Shown here: piece after piece, positions 27,701 through 42,700 of the stretch | Layout: each line of letters opens with the position of its first letter | Position numbering within the stretch: position 1 is the first letter of the stretch | Assembly (NCBI GenBank): GCA_025617745.1 | Contig: CM046856.1 | Span: forward strand, 46,925,049 to 46,989,048 | Reading direction: 5' to 3' | Source of the DNA: Heliocidaris erythrogramma | Taxonomy: Eukaryota > Echinodermata > Echinoidea > Camarodonta > Echinometridae | Length of the DNA stretch: 64,000 nucleotides | Position numbers and translations under genes: made by a program | The notes under the pieces: generated by a model | What the model was told of the DNA's origin: nothing | The model's database searches: none | Seen by the model: the letters and a program-made list of their open reading frames with translations, nothing else

Positions 27701-30700
27701 GACCATAAAACATGTCGTTAAATCAACTTGGTATAAGAGCTTTCCAACTTTCCTTTTCTCTCTTTCGGTGAACGAAAGCAGCTGCAAAACAAAAATCATC
27801 ATGCTATCGTAGAATCGAGCATTTTCTTCCCCTTGACAGGTCATATCTTAAGTTATACTTTTAAGAGCTAAACACATAAAATTGACGGGCACAGACGGCA
27901 TTATTTCTCTTAAACTGACAGTTTAATACTTCAGTATGTCTTACTTTTTATGATGCATGGTAAACATCTCTACTAATACCTGAATTTTGTTGAATAAACC
28001 TGTGATTGCCTATTTCTAGTATCTTGATGCACTAAGACAATAAATATGGCGGAGTTATTTCATTCTAAACTTACCGCAGCGGTATTCATCCAACCCGCTG
28101 TTACAATCTACTTCATTATTACAAACGAGTTCTTGAAGAATACACGACCCATCTTGACACATGTATCCACCAGGAGCACACGTCGGTGGTCCATCAGCTG
28201 TACATAGAAAGACAAAGACAAATAGAATATAGTAATTAGAGTACTTGTTGCCGTTTTCACTTTTATTTATTCAAAATTTATGGACGCTTCTTCCTAAATG
28301 GCAAATGACGGCACATAACAAATACCCGTTATGAGTTGCAGTAGTGAACTGCATCAATGGACAAAGATAAAAGTTTTAGCTGCTTTTGCAAATTGAAAAA
28401 AAAAAATTGAAGATAATAAATATAAACGGACATCGTTACTTTTAACTTCATTGCCAAATGGGCTGAAAGTGTTTATCAACCGTCAGAATCAATAACTCAA
28501 TCAATACATCTATTGTAGACGAAAAAAAAAAGCAGATTCGTATCATTCCAGACCAACTTTGTATTTTTTCATATAGCTTTTTATTTAGAAATAATGAAAT
28601 TCAGAAACCCTCACGAATGCACAATCAATCAATGTCTATCCTTTTTCTTTCATTTATACTTGCCTGTGTGTATACAAACCGCACAATATACGCCTTGCAA
28701 TTACAATATTCAAATTATTCACTAATCAAACTATCATGTTTTAGTCATTCATGTTCATCATAAAACAAAAATGTTGTGACTCGATGTTTGTTGTTCATTT
28801 ATAGGGAATCATATTTAATAAGCCACCGGACTTTCATTTTCCCCACTTCCTTTTTGCTAATGGACATACTTATGAACATGCTGGGGCGGATCCAGGATTT
28901 TGTAAAAGAGGGGACACAGAGCCAGAAAAGTACACAAAAGTTAAGGAGGAATTAAATTTTTAAATTGTGTATATAAGATATGCCAGTTGCAGTTGAGTTT
29001 CAAAGGGGGGGGGGCGGCCGATTCGCCCCCGGATCCGCCCCCGATAAGCGTGTATTTAATATATTTTTGATGGTTTTTTTATAGGGAGCGAAAGAAATGA
29101 ACGTGCTACAATATTTACCACATCCCGTTTCGTCTGAGTTATCTCTGCAATCATTCTGTCCATCACATCGCCATGACAGCATCACACAGCGACCATTGTT
29201 ACACGTAAATTGCTCGTCCGGATCACAGCGCGGGTATGCTGCAGTGTCAAATACAATTTATCAACATATTTTCCTTTTTTTTAAATTGTGTTTTCGAAAT
29301 AGCGACAACAAGAAAAAAATAGGAAGCAACAATCACCGTTTAAAACTTTATATATAGTCATACACCTACATCCGATTATTACTGGCTCTGTTTCTTCTTG
29401 CGAGTTGTCATACATAATACACAGTTAGATCGAAGTTATTGTTTTGCTAGTGTAAAAGAGAATGTTGAATGAAATCTTTAGTTTATTGATAGGGAAGAAA
29501 GAAAAAAATGTATTCGAAATTCCATGAATTAATTTGATTATTGCTTTATCAAGCGTAAAAACTCTATCCTTGCATTTTGCAAATTGAGTGGAAAAGAAGA
29601 AAAATAATATACATTAGCAGTGGTCTCAAGTACAAAAACTGTGTTTTTTAGCAAGGAAATCATATGGCAGGGAACTGTTTTTGTTAATAAAGGATTATTT
29701 TCTATAAGGAACTTTCCAAAAGCAGATTTTGTGCATTCTTAAGAATAATATCAATGCAAATGGGTACAGATAACTATGGCTAAAGTAAAATATAAAATTG
29801 TACATTGACTAAAACCGACATAGCAACAATATGATCCATCAAGTCTACTCACAACAAGCCGATCCTTCATCAGACTGGTCTCCACAATCATTCTCATGGT
29901 CACATAGCAAAGAATCCCTTATGCAAAGACCATTTCGACAAGCATATTCTCCAGGTTCACAAGTGCGACGAGCTGAGGGGAAAAATCAAATTACAAATGC
30001 ATTCTTTTTAGAGTTCAAGTTTGTTTGTTGCATATCATTTTGTAGAGTTTTACCAAGGAAGTTATACCGTGGTTTTAATTAAGTTTTCCCTCCGTAATCA
30101 CGACTTAAGCCAAGCATCTGGTTTAACTGACTTGGTAGAATACTGAACTTTCATCATTCTTATCATACATTAAGCTGGTCATAATAATGCATGTAGATGT
30201 AGTTACATATGTTTCTTTTTCCATTCTGCTGGTCCACTCATATACTTGTTTGAAAATATCACTGAACTTGCACCTTGCGTTTTTTTCAAACCAAAGGTAT
30301 ATTCACCAAGTTCTATAAGGTGAGCATTGCAGGTAAACTTGTTCCTGTCATTCACCACTTTTGATCCCCAAAAGCCTCCCAGGACTTCTCAAACATTTTA
30401 AATGGTACTCCTGATGGTACAGACAGATTCAATACTTGCGGAAACAATTGCTACATCATTTTGAAGTGGTGGACCAAATTTATTGACAAGTAAGGCCGAA
30501 AAGTTTCAAACAGATGCAAAAAAGGACTAAATAAGGAAAAAACTACGACCTACATATATTTTGGCGATTTACCTACAGGAAATGCTTGTCAGAGAATTAT
30601 GGAGGGAAACTGGACCCCCATACCCCCCCCCCCCCCCCACTGGGAGAATTTTGGAGGTCTGGCGAATTATGTCAGAGAATTATGGAGGGAAATTGTCACC

Positions 30701-33700
30701 ATCCCCCCCCCCCCCCCCCCCTGTAGTTAAACCCCGGGCAACCATTCATATAAAACCAATTCACTTACTGCAGTTTTGGAATTCATCATCACCCCTTGCA
30801 CAGTCTACTGCTCCGTCACATACAGCAGTCATCGGAATACAACGATTCTTCAAATGCTTCTTCTGTTCGCATTTGTAGAAATTTTCAGGACAGACATACT
30901 CCTCTAGAGAAGAGAAGAAGAAGTTTCAGTATCTGATCGGATAACTGTCTAGGCATATTTATTTAATTTGAGCAATGCAGTATATAGATATATTTGTCTT
31001 GCAAGACATCCACATTTTGGAGCATTAAAAGTATTTATCAACTTACTTAGGTATCAATAAATATGACTTATCTTTGTACCACAAATTTACTCTTTTGTTT
31101 GTACATTCATTTTACAAAGCGAGGGAAGTCTTTCCTACGTTTCGCTTATTAACACATTGGTCAGGATTCTATTTCATCAACAGGGTTCATGATAATCAGT
31201 AACACACATCCAAAATATCTGTATAACTCTGGAAGACATAATAAAATCACCCCAAAAGTAAATGAGACATTAACCCTTTGAAGACAACAATTGACCACAT
31301 TTTGTGGTTTGGCTCAATAACTTTTGATTCAGAGCCCTCAAAAATATACCAGATGCATGAATAGAAAGAGAAAATCATTTGCACACACTGTGTTCATTTT
31401 TGTTGCATGACCATATTGCGTTTGATGCCAGGAATTGTAAAAAGAAGAATAAGCTTTAAAATCCTTAACTTGGCAACACATTGAGAGGTTCAAAATCACT
31501 GGGTTTTTTAAAATAAAAATTGGCAATTTTTTCAACTTTTCGATAAAGTTGCTAACCATGTATATTGTTTTCATGACATTACATCTCAGAAACATTTAGC
31601 ACTAAAAGAAAAATATATCACTGTTGCCAATTTGAAGAACAAAATGTGATCACTTTAGCCCTTAAATAATTTCTGTCATGAAAGGGTTAAAACGTTGAGA
31701 AGATAAAATCATTTTATATCAGAGCCAACACGTCCGAAATGTATACGAGTACATCGACTAGTCAACTCTCATGTAGTTCTCCTTTTTCTTTTCTTTTCTT
31801 TTTTGCCTTGAATGCAGTCTGGAATTTTAACGTGTACCTTTAGCAATGTAATATTCAAAGATGATAAGTTTAATATCGGATGACAGCATGGAGCCCAAAA
31901 CATAAGGAGCAAATAAATTTTCGTTAATCGATCCGTTTAATACCTTGCTCACGCGAGGCGTCACTAGGACAGCGTCTGTGACTGGTCTTTTGCTAGTCAT
32001 GACCGAGTGATATCTTTAAACGATGGCAACTCCTATATGCCAGGAGCCTGTCCCAAAATAGTCACCCCCTTTTTAATAACTCCAAAGTGTGTCATTTAAT
32101 TCAAGTCAAATTTACATAGTACAATTTTGAGTATTGTAACTTTCTTGGGGTGCAATTTGGTGTCTAATGATTATTTCACTAATAAGTTATTAAATTGTGA
32201 AAATTGTATTGCTTTCTCAAAAGTAGTCAAATGATATTGTCAGGATTATGTAAACATGCCCATTGTCCATCTGTGCCTGTTTGCAATTCATAATAGAGAG
32301 CTTGCAAGGTATTTGTGTAATAAACACATGAATTGTAGATTTCAGCATGGCAGCCACATATTTAACAAGATACTTAACAAGCTCCTCTATTTATGTCTTG
32401 TCAAACAGGTGCAGATGGACAATGGGCGTGTTTACATAATCCTGACAATATCATTTTACTACTTTTGAGAAAGCAATACAATTTTCACAATTTATTGAAT
32501 GATCATTTGACACCAAATTGCATCCCAAGAAAGTTACAATACTCAAATTTGTACTATGTAAATTAGACATGAATCGAATGAAAAACTATGGAGTTATTAA
32601 GGTTGTAATGCCCCAAAAATGGTTTTCTTTACACCCATAGCATTTTGGGCATCAATGTTTGGTTTAGGGGCACTTTGTTGTTTTTTTACAGGGGCGTGTT
32701 ACACCCCCTTCCCGTCAGTTTTAATATTTTGTAATGTACACCCATACCTCTTCCTCAAAACAAACAAAAAAACAAAACAAAAAAATGGTCAATGGGCCTT
32801 AAGTGGAAAAATTTGCCTTTATTATTAGGGGCCGTCTAACAACCCATCCCTACGGAAAATTTGTCAGTTTTTGTGTTTTGGTAATGTACCTTCCTGACAA
32901 AGTTTGGCGCATATGTCACATGGACTGAAATCGACCCGACTTGGGGCCCCCTTTTTTGGAGGGGGTGCGGGGGGAGCTCTGGTGGCCAAACCAGGCGGCT
33001 TCATTCGAGCTGACAAACTTTTTGTGAATGACATGGATGGTGTAAGGGGTCAAATGTCATATGTAAATTGGGGTGACTATTTCGGGACGGACTCCCAGAC
33101 TATCGTGTGACTGAGCTGGGCTTAAGAGTTTGAGTCTTTACCGCATTCCCTATATTCATCTGATTGATCGGGGCATTCAGGGATTCCATCACATTCCCAC
33201 TCCTCTGAAATGCAGGTTCCATCGTCACAAGTGAAGAGACCGTAATGGCATGTGAAATTGGGAGATGCTGCATGAAATAGAGGGGGTAAATTGAAATCAA
33301 CATTAAAAATACATCAAACAATGTTGTGTAATTGTGTGTAATTGTGTGTGGGGTGTGTGAGTGTGTGTGTGTGTGTGGGGGGGTTTACATAGATTGAGTT
33401 GTGGGGTACAGATAACAATAGAGCACAATGATGGCCTTTATTCCGTCATGCTTGTGGGGTGCGGGGTACAAAATACAATAGGAGAAAAAATAAAGTTCCC
33501 CACAAATCAATGTGTGTAGAGGAGGGTGTGGGTGTGCGTGCGTGTGTGTGTGTGTGTGGGGGGGGGGGGGTGGGTGTGTGGGTGTCTTCAGTGAACAGCT
33601 GTGCACCCCATGTTTTAAGCCTGGATAGCAAAATACAATGCCCGAACGTGCTCAGACCAGCAAATTTATGTTCATCTCGTCAAATTTTAGTGCATCATTA

Positions 33701-36700
33701 TTTTGTCCCCCTTGATACAAATAACAATGTATGGATGCTGCTGACATGACCAGATATTCGCAATTTATTAGCTTGTTATATAATGGTTTACCAAACCAAG
33801 TACTTTGGGGTATTCAGCAAACAAGATCGTTCCTGAAAAAGGCGCAATCTGACTCTGATAATGCGATATGCATTTCATGTACTCTTTAATAACCAGGTGT
33901 ATGGGGAGCATTTATTCTGGTTTAATCCAGTATATTAATTTAGTCATATATTAGTTGTATTTTCATTACCATCACTGTTGTCATCATTACCATCATCATC
34001 ACCATTATCATCACCACCACCGCCACCACTTTGCCATCATCACTTACACCACTGCAACCATCATTAATCAGCAGAGAGGATTAATTAATTTGTAGAGGTG
34101 TCGCAGTCGAGTGGTTTAAACACTTGACTGGAGATGGGAAGGTCGTGGGTTCGAATCCCGGCGCGGCACTACTGTTCTTTGGCAAGACATTAATCTACAT
34201 TTGACACTCTCCACTCAGGTTAAATGGGTACCGGCATGAATTAATTCCTTGAATGCTGTGAGCACCGAAATCGGTAGCCTAGCTAGACCCGGGGTAATAT
34301 TGGAGCGCCTTGAGCACCATTCTTGGTGGATATGAGCGCTACATAAATATCCAATATTATTATTAGCAGAGTCATCATTTTCGCCACAATTAAAATCATC
34401 TTATATTAGTATTCATCAGTCTCATCAAAACTAAATTTCATTCTCATCACTCTTATAATCATTATTAGAGAAAATATTAGATGTCAAGAGGAGAGAGCCG
34501 GAAGGTCGTTAACTCATATACTTTATTTACAAAGAGATAACGCCCTTCTGCCTCTGTGAAAGTATAATTATCCTTACAGCAAATTTCTTCCAGTTCATCG
34601 TCACCGTCTGGGCAGTCAGATTGTCCATCGCAGTACCAAGATCCCGGGATGCATTTACCGCTTTGGCATATAAAATCTTCTTGGGCACACGTTCTGGTAC
34701 CTATCAAACAGAAGGAAACAGAAGAACAAAATAAGTGATACCGAATCATACATTTGTGGTGTCGTGATCAAGTGAATAAGTCACCGGGCTATGGAATTTA
34801 TGGTATGGCCTTTGAAACCCTTAATTCCACGGCACCAAAATCCTTTAGCAATACAATAATCTACATTTGGGACTTTCCATTCAAGTGAGGTAAATAGGTA
34901 TCCATTAGGAAGAAATTCCTATGATACTTGAGCATATAATGATATTATAGGAGATTGGCTAAAGCCCACAAATAGTAGCATTCACCGCTGTGTATCCCTT
35001 ATCCTCAAGAAAAGGCACGTTATAAATTCAAAGTTCTGTATAAGTCGCCTTCAAGATAATTCCACTAATTCACTAAGGTGGTTATAATTTTTGTTAAAAC
35101 CCAATTTTCGTCAGATATCTTTTTTGGAAGTGTGAAAACCTTTTAGCGAAAATGTTCGCTTACGCCCCCCTTCCTCTGGAAAGTCCCGGATCCACCCCTG
35201 TATGTATTCAACAAACGGGCTACTTACCACAGAAGAAGCTGTCTTCGTCTGAGTTGTCGCCACAGTCATTTGATCTATCACATAACCACTGAGGTGATAT
35301 ACAGATATTACTGTTCTCACAGCTTACAGTTTCTGGTGGACACGTTCTCTCCGCTGTGATAGGAAGCAGGTGAGAGGGGAAGACGAGAGAGGGGTGATTA
35401 AATTATTTTTACTTCAATGTGAAGGCTTAGCTATCTCAAATACCAGTTGGACTTGTTACAGAGCATGTAATATAAACCTATGCACTACTGCCACTGTGTA
35501 CACTATCTATCAGGATTGAGAGACTCATATATCATAGGTCAGAAGTGAGGCATCACTGTTCAAACGCCATACAAAACACGACTTCACACGACTTTTTAAA
35601 AACCATGGTGCTCAGTCACGTGACGCTGCACAGTTATGAATTAGGTAATATTAGAAAGAACACAAATTATACGCTTTACCATTCCAATATTTCAATATCA
35701 TATTAGAGGTTGTAGCTTTTTCATGAGGAGCTACCACCTGTGGTATATTTGTTATGATGCGCAATTTATATTCTAATTTAACCCCCCCCCAAAAAAAAAA
35801 AAATAAAAAAATGAGGGTGGAAAGGGGATAGGGCTGAACTTACGACAACCGAGCTCATCACTAGCCTGTCCATCGAGACATTCATCAAAGCCATTGCACA
35901 CAGTAGTGTTGGATATGCAAATACCATTTGCACATTGAAAGTTTCCCGGGGCACACGTAACGAATGCTGAAAGAAAAGTCGAAAGTAATTCAGTTGAGAC
36001 TCACATATACACATATCTCAAAGTATGATCAAATAGGCATATCATCCCTGATGTGCTGATTGTGTCTTTTTGCATGCTGTGCTCGTGCTCGACAACAGCT
36101 GTGGATAAGAAGATACTGTTGTATTTCATACAACACTCATATAATATTCATAAAACTCTAACATTTTTAGCATCATCATCAACAATAACAAGAAAAACTG
36201 AATTTTCCGCCACGACCTAAGTATTACCGCGTTTTAAAAATAACTACTAGTAAAACACTACATCGCAGACCATGTAAATGAGTTGCCTTTGTTGAGAAGG
36301 AGTACTGAGCTCTTTTCATTGGTAGTCCTATAACTTCCCTTGTGTATTATATTGCTCTTAAAGACACCAAAACAGACCTAAAAGAAAGAGACCTACCACA
36401 TATATCTGGACTCTCGTCACTACCATCAAGGCAATCATCATAGAAATCACATTGGAACTGAGAATAGATGCATCGTCCGTTCTCACATGTGAACTGATCA
36501 ACACCGCACTTGTGATCATCTGTTAAAAGAAGATGGAATAGCAGCATTATGTACATGAATTTCAGATATGTATGAAATGATTGAAACGATCTCCAGAATA
36601 TTCCATTAATCTATTCATGCAATTTACATTTTTCAGGAAATGATTTGATTATAAGGGAAAATTATAAGGGAAAATTAACAAACTTGGTTTTATTCATTCG

Positions 36701-39700
36701 TTGAAAATTGACGAAAATGCTATTTTTCGGGCTATAATTAAAAGATTATTTTGTAATGACGTTTTTTTTTTTTAAGTATAAGATAAGACATCTCTCTATT
36801 TGTAGGGAAGGAAGGGTAGAGTTGGTCCCGAAGGGGACACCGATTGTTATGGAGGCATCGGCCTTATATACTATTGATAAAACTAAAGGGACCAAAGCGA
36901 CTGAGTGGGGAGGGTGTGGGAGGGTGTGGAAGGGAGATATTATCATCTTCACTCACGACCCATTTCCCTTTCTCCATTTCCCCCCTCCCTCTCTCTTTCT
37001 CTATATCCTTCTCTTTCTCTTCCTCTTTGCTTTACCCCTTCTTTAGGGACAAGATCCCGGTAAGATCCCCGTTTCTCATCAAAGAGCTACCATTACTTAT
37101 GACATACATAAATACATAAGTGACAAAAATACCATGACATACTACAACAAAGCCTAATACTGAATTTATATGGGTCTATTTGAGTCTATTTTGAGTTGAG
37201 GTATACATACATTTATTCAAATGTTTGATTGATACAACATTTCAGACTGGCAAAAAATCAAAGATTGAGGTTAAAGATTGAGGTTTAAGTTGAACAGTCC
37301 TATGATCTTGAGGTATACATACAGCAGTAGTTAGTTCCCTCATCTGATCCATCACCACAGTCGGCTACGATATCACATGCCTGGAGGAGTGGTATACAGT
37401 TACCTTCATCAGCACAGGTAAACTCAGTCGCTCCGTTACATGGTTTGGCATCTGGTGCTGTTACGAAACCATCATAGATAATTGATATTAATTTAATTTC
37501 AATTTGACTTTAGTATCTAAAATGCTTAGGAGAACATAGTGAAATATATTCACATTTCATTTAGAAAATATTGCTTTACAGAAAGTAATCGTTTTTTGTG
37601 GATCGCGGGAGCCGGGGGGGGGGGGGGGCACAGAAGGGAGCCGGTATAAACAATCGCTCTACATTAATATACACGCCTACCCCGGGCTAAATTATCTATT
37701 TTTATCCCTTCCATAAAATTTGATAAACTCCTTTTTTGTTTGTCAGATACTTTTTACCCTAGAAATCCTTAAGCTCCCCGCAGTGGCGTAATGGGCCAAA
37801 ATATTTGAGGGGGCTGAACATAGGCGTGCGCGGCACAATTTCTGAATACATGCGAGCGAGTGGGCAAAAGAACTCGAACTTTTTAATGAAAATGTAATTT
37901 TGTCACAGATCTAAACCTATATATCCAGTAATTTCAAAATTTCCCCTCCCCCTTTTTATGGTCATGGAAGTTCTTTTTTTTTGGGGGGGGGGGGGTTCAG
38001 CCCCCAAGGCCCCCTCACCAGTACACCAGTGGCTCCCCGTAAAATTAACCCTCTATCTGCCATTGTTATATAATTATAATGTTGCCATTTCGGTTCTGAA
38101 AATTGACTCTCCTCATAACTGCATTGCATTGTTTCGTCCAAAATACAAAAATATATATATTTTGGGGGGATTTAAAATTGGGAAGATTTTTCTCGCCCAT
38201 ATTAACTGGCAAATTCAATATCGTGACAGTAAAAATCTGATCATACTTACGGACACAGACCCTGTCATTATTTGTTATCGTTCTGTTGTTTCTACATGAG
38301 CATATAACCCCACCAGATGCAGAGAGGGGCGTACATATATCACTGCATCCTCCGTTGAAATTGTCACACGTTGGAACTAGAAACAAAAAGTGAAGAGAAA
38401 ATTGAACAGTTACGTATGTACTTGCACATTGCAACCAGTCCTTCGTCGAGTAATCCTGACCAAAAATACAATTACTTAAAATGTATCATTTTTCGTAAAT
38501 AATGTGAACTGTTGTATATCAGATTGTTGCAATTGTTAAAGCTATCGAAAACAGAATGTGTTTTGGGGGCTAACTGCTATACGCTGCTAATTTTGTTAGT
38601 TGTATTTACTAAATATCCTGTTAATATATTCATTGTATTTACGTGTTGCATAAAATCAAATCATATTAAAGCTCAATCAAACTTGGTATAATAATAGCAT
38701 ATTATTATTTAATTATGTCGTCTTAAAATGTATTGGAATGTATGATTATGTTGAAGACTTTGCTGCGAAAAGTATTGCAATCTAGGATGTAAGAGAGAGA
38801 AAAAGAAAACACTGATTGATGCATAATGTTTCAATAAGCATGCACAGATATGTACTAATGCCTTTGCAATTCACATTCCTCCCTCATTTATCCGCTCTTT
38901 TGTACTATAAGCCTACTAAAGTTGAATAATTATTGACTGATGTGTAGGCCATATTGTACATAATTATCATTAAGTCCTATGATGATTCCAGGTTGATGGC
39001 TTCAAAAGTCATAGGCTGATTAGATCCCCTGTGAATGCTAATTAAATGTACAAACTATAGGTACGCATATGGCAAGTCTAATGCCACGTAAATCAGATAA
39101 ACTCAGTTTATCGCCAATAAACTCTGCATATCAACTGATAAACTTAGTTTATCACCGATAAACAATGTTTTTCCCGTTAAAAAAGGGTTTTTCCGATAAA
39201 CAGAGTTTTTCATTTGATTTGCAGAGATTCTCTCGATAAACTCAGCTTTTCTGCGATAAACTAAGTTTTTCAATTGATAAGCAGAGTTTCTTGATCACTT
39301 TGAAAAACCCTGTTTATCGAAGTGATAAACAGGGTTTTTCGAAAAACTATGTTTATCAAACGATAAACAAGGTTTTTCGGTGATAAACTAAGTTTATCGG
39401 CGAAAAACCTTGTTTATCGAACGATAAACGGGGTTTTTCGATATGCAGAATTACTGTAAATTTACAGCGAGTGGGCGCTACAAAAGTACATAATGAAACA
39501 AAGAAATACATTAAATTCTATGTCCTCTGTTCTTTCCTTATGTATTTCTTTGTTTTTCCTCCCATCTATACTCATGTCTTTCCTAATGCATTTTTTTTTC
39601 CTTCCATATATCGTCTTCTCTTTCCATATGAATTGATTTGTTTTCTTCCTTTCATCTATATCCTCTCCCCTTTCTTTATATATTTCTTTGTTTTTTCTTC

Positions 39701-42700
39701 AATCTATCCTCTTCTCTTTCCTTTTGAATTTGTTTTCCCATTTCATATGGAATTATCATCTTGATCATTATTATCATAACCATTCATATTATTATTTTCA
39801 TTTTTATCATTTCTATCACTGATGTCATCGTCATCATCACCACCACCATAAGCATACGAGTCGGGTGGGGGAGGGGTAGGCATGGGCGCACGGGCATTCC
39901 TTTTGCGAATATCCCCTTTGAACATTTTTGCCTGAATATCAACTTTCCATTCTTTTTAAATTTGTGAAGCGAGCGATCAACATATTTTTAGCCTCTTTGT
40001 TTCGAAAAAGAATTTACGAGAGACCGAATCGAGCGAGCAAACATAATGAGCCTTTTTGTTGTGAAAATTTATAGAAATGATATGGCATTACTAAAATATG
40101 AGGATATTCGGACACCTCGCTGACCGAATGTGAGTTTGAGATTGCCTGAATACTGGACTTTCACAATCTTAGCCCTCCCCCGCCTCATAGGTCTATGGGG
40201 GTAGGGGTCTGCAAGCCTTATGAAGATGCGAGATGCCCGGACGTTTTCATAGTGCGGTAATTATTATTACCCCACTATAGAAATTATGTAATTTCTATTC
40301 TTTTCCTTAGAAAAGTGATAACAAAATTTCCACGCTCTCTTCACTCACTTACAAATAAAAGAAATGTGACAGTTGCTATTCGGGCAAATATTGTCAGCCC
40401 CCTGGCATCGCTTGTACAATAGCGTGGATAAGTAGGGGTAGGGGCGCCATAATTCCCAGATAAGCAGATAAGCACAGCACCCCAAGTAAAAAAAAAAAGC
40501 GTTACCAGGGGCCCCTGGTCTTGATTGAAGTTTCTCCCGCCCCGGCCCCGGGGGTCAGTGAAAATGCCGACTCTTGGGCACCCCACCCCTCCCCTAGGCC
40601 CCTGGGAGCCGGGGGTGCTGGGACAGTGCTACAGTACCCCCCTCAGGATTTTTTTTTTTTTTTTTGGGGGGGGGGGGGCTGAAGGCTGAGGATGCTGAAG
40701 CATTCCGAAATTTCCATGTTGGCCCTTGCCCCAGGCCGTACTTGAAGCAGGGGCGCGAAAAAACCGCAAAAGAGATAAAGGGAAGAAACCTTTACTTAAG
40801 AATTATTCGCCCCCAATCCGCAGGGTAAAGTGTATTAAAAATTATTTTTGGGGGATGGTTTGAAATGCAAAAAAATTCTGAAGCTCGGTCGATTTGCTTT
40901 CTCGGATAATGTTGCTCCAGTGTCTCTTAATTTCGTTCTCCAGTATAGGATATACTTTTTTTGAAAGGCTCAAGATTGATAACGTTGCTTTGCTCGCCAT
41001 AAAGTAAGTTTCATCATCCTGCTTGTTATAGACCAAATGGTTATTAGACCAAATTGTTTTAAGCCAAATGGTTTTAAACCAAATGGGTTTTAGACGAAGT
41101 GTTGATTAGACGAAATGATTATTAGACCAAATTGTTATGAGACGAAATGATTATTAGACCAACTGATATTAAACCGAATGATGTTAAACCACTTGGCTAT
41201 TAGACCAGTTGGCATTAGACCAAGTGGCAATCAACCCAACCAAATATAGTCGGCAAAATGCCTTCTTGTGAAGCCATCAACTGTACTTCTTTCTTTCATT
41301 TAATATATCGTCTTCTCTTTCCTTTTCAAGCGCACACTCAGAACCATGGCAGGAAAAAGATAGAAGGAAAAAAAGGAAAAACACAAAGAAATACAAAGGA
41401 AAGAGAAGAGGATAGATGGAAGAAAAAACAAAGAATTACTTAAAGAAAGGGGAGAGGATATGGACGAAAGGAAAAACAGAGGAATTCATATGGAAAGAGA
41501 AGAGTTTATCGTTTGATAAACAAGGTTTTTTCGAAAAACCTTGTTTATCACTTAGATAAACAGGGTTTTTCGACGATAAACTTAGTTTATCACCGAAAAA
41601 ACCGAGTTTATCACCGAAAAACCGTGTTTATCGTTTGATAAACAGGGTTTTTGCAAAGTGATAAACTTAGTTTATCAAGAAACTCTGCTTATCAATTGAA
41701 AAAAAAAAACCCTGTTTATCGGTGATATGCAGAGTTTCCCTCGAAAACTTAGTGTTTCGCTCGAAAAACTCAGTTTATCGGTGAAAAACTTATACTGAGT
41801 TTATCTGAATTATTGGGCATTAGGCTTCCACGACGGTTTCCTTGATTGCGACAAGCATTGTCGATAGAACTCTTTTTTTGTTTGTTTTACATTTCCATTT
41901 ATTTATCAAGAATAATTATAAGAAATGGCAAGAGAAAATGAAACAAGAAAAACAGTCAAAAGAAGAAGTATATGTACAATTATCGTGTACGTTAGTGCAA
42001 TAATGTGATTACTGGTATTTTACAAGATGTTCGAACTCTATATCATACACCAATGGCAATGCCTCTATTCCATATAAGGTCCCATACTTTTATAACACAA
42101 CCCCAATCGGAATAGGGTACATGTATTAACATGACAAAACATCCCAGTTCTCCGATTCGGGCTCTAAAGAAAAGACGATTACATAACACATCGCTACCAT
42201 GGACTATTGTACTTAGCTGCAGCTGCAGGCAGAAGTTATTGTCTGAAATGGAATTTCCTGATCTGAAGGAACGGACTTGTCTTCACATGCATTCAATCGT
42301 CATGACGAATACTTTCATTTTAATGTATTTCTTGTAGTTTTATTTACAGAAAATTACGAAATGCATACTCTACACATTAATTTTACACAAAATAAATTCT
42401 TGGTATTCAATCAAGTCATACTGGGAGATTATATGGTAAAGGCAATGTTGCTTAACAATGTCAAATATACAAGAACAACTCAACCACACACCAACTACAT
42501 TTCTTGCCTGTATGAATGTTTTTCTTTTTATTCAATCGTCACTGTTATTTAGGAATAGACTAAGAAGCCGTATAAGGGTACAATTCCTGCAGATTGTATC
42601 CACATCGATCTCACCTTGATGCTGCCTCTAAAACACAAATGGCGGTATGCAGACGTATTGCATCCTGTAAACGTACAGTTAGATGTATAATGTGCATACT

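Noticed and set aside
34098-34170. Functional tRNA gene
   Set aside because: A- and B-box-like words are present but the acceptor and anticodon stems do not pair, and the sequence continues into a SINE body and tail shared with other loci.
39094-39450. CRISPR-like short repeats (GATAAAC words)
   Set aside because: Irregular spacing, inverted as well as direct words, no constant repeat/spacer lengths.
40341-40586. 81-residue minus-strand frame resembling a short protein
   Set aside because: Lies in the repeat-rich centre of the fold-back region with G/C-runs; no recognisable domain, start context or splice partners.
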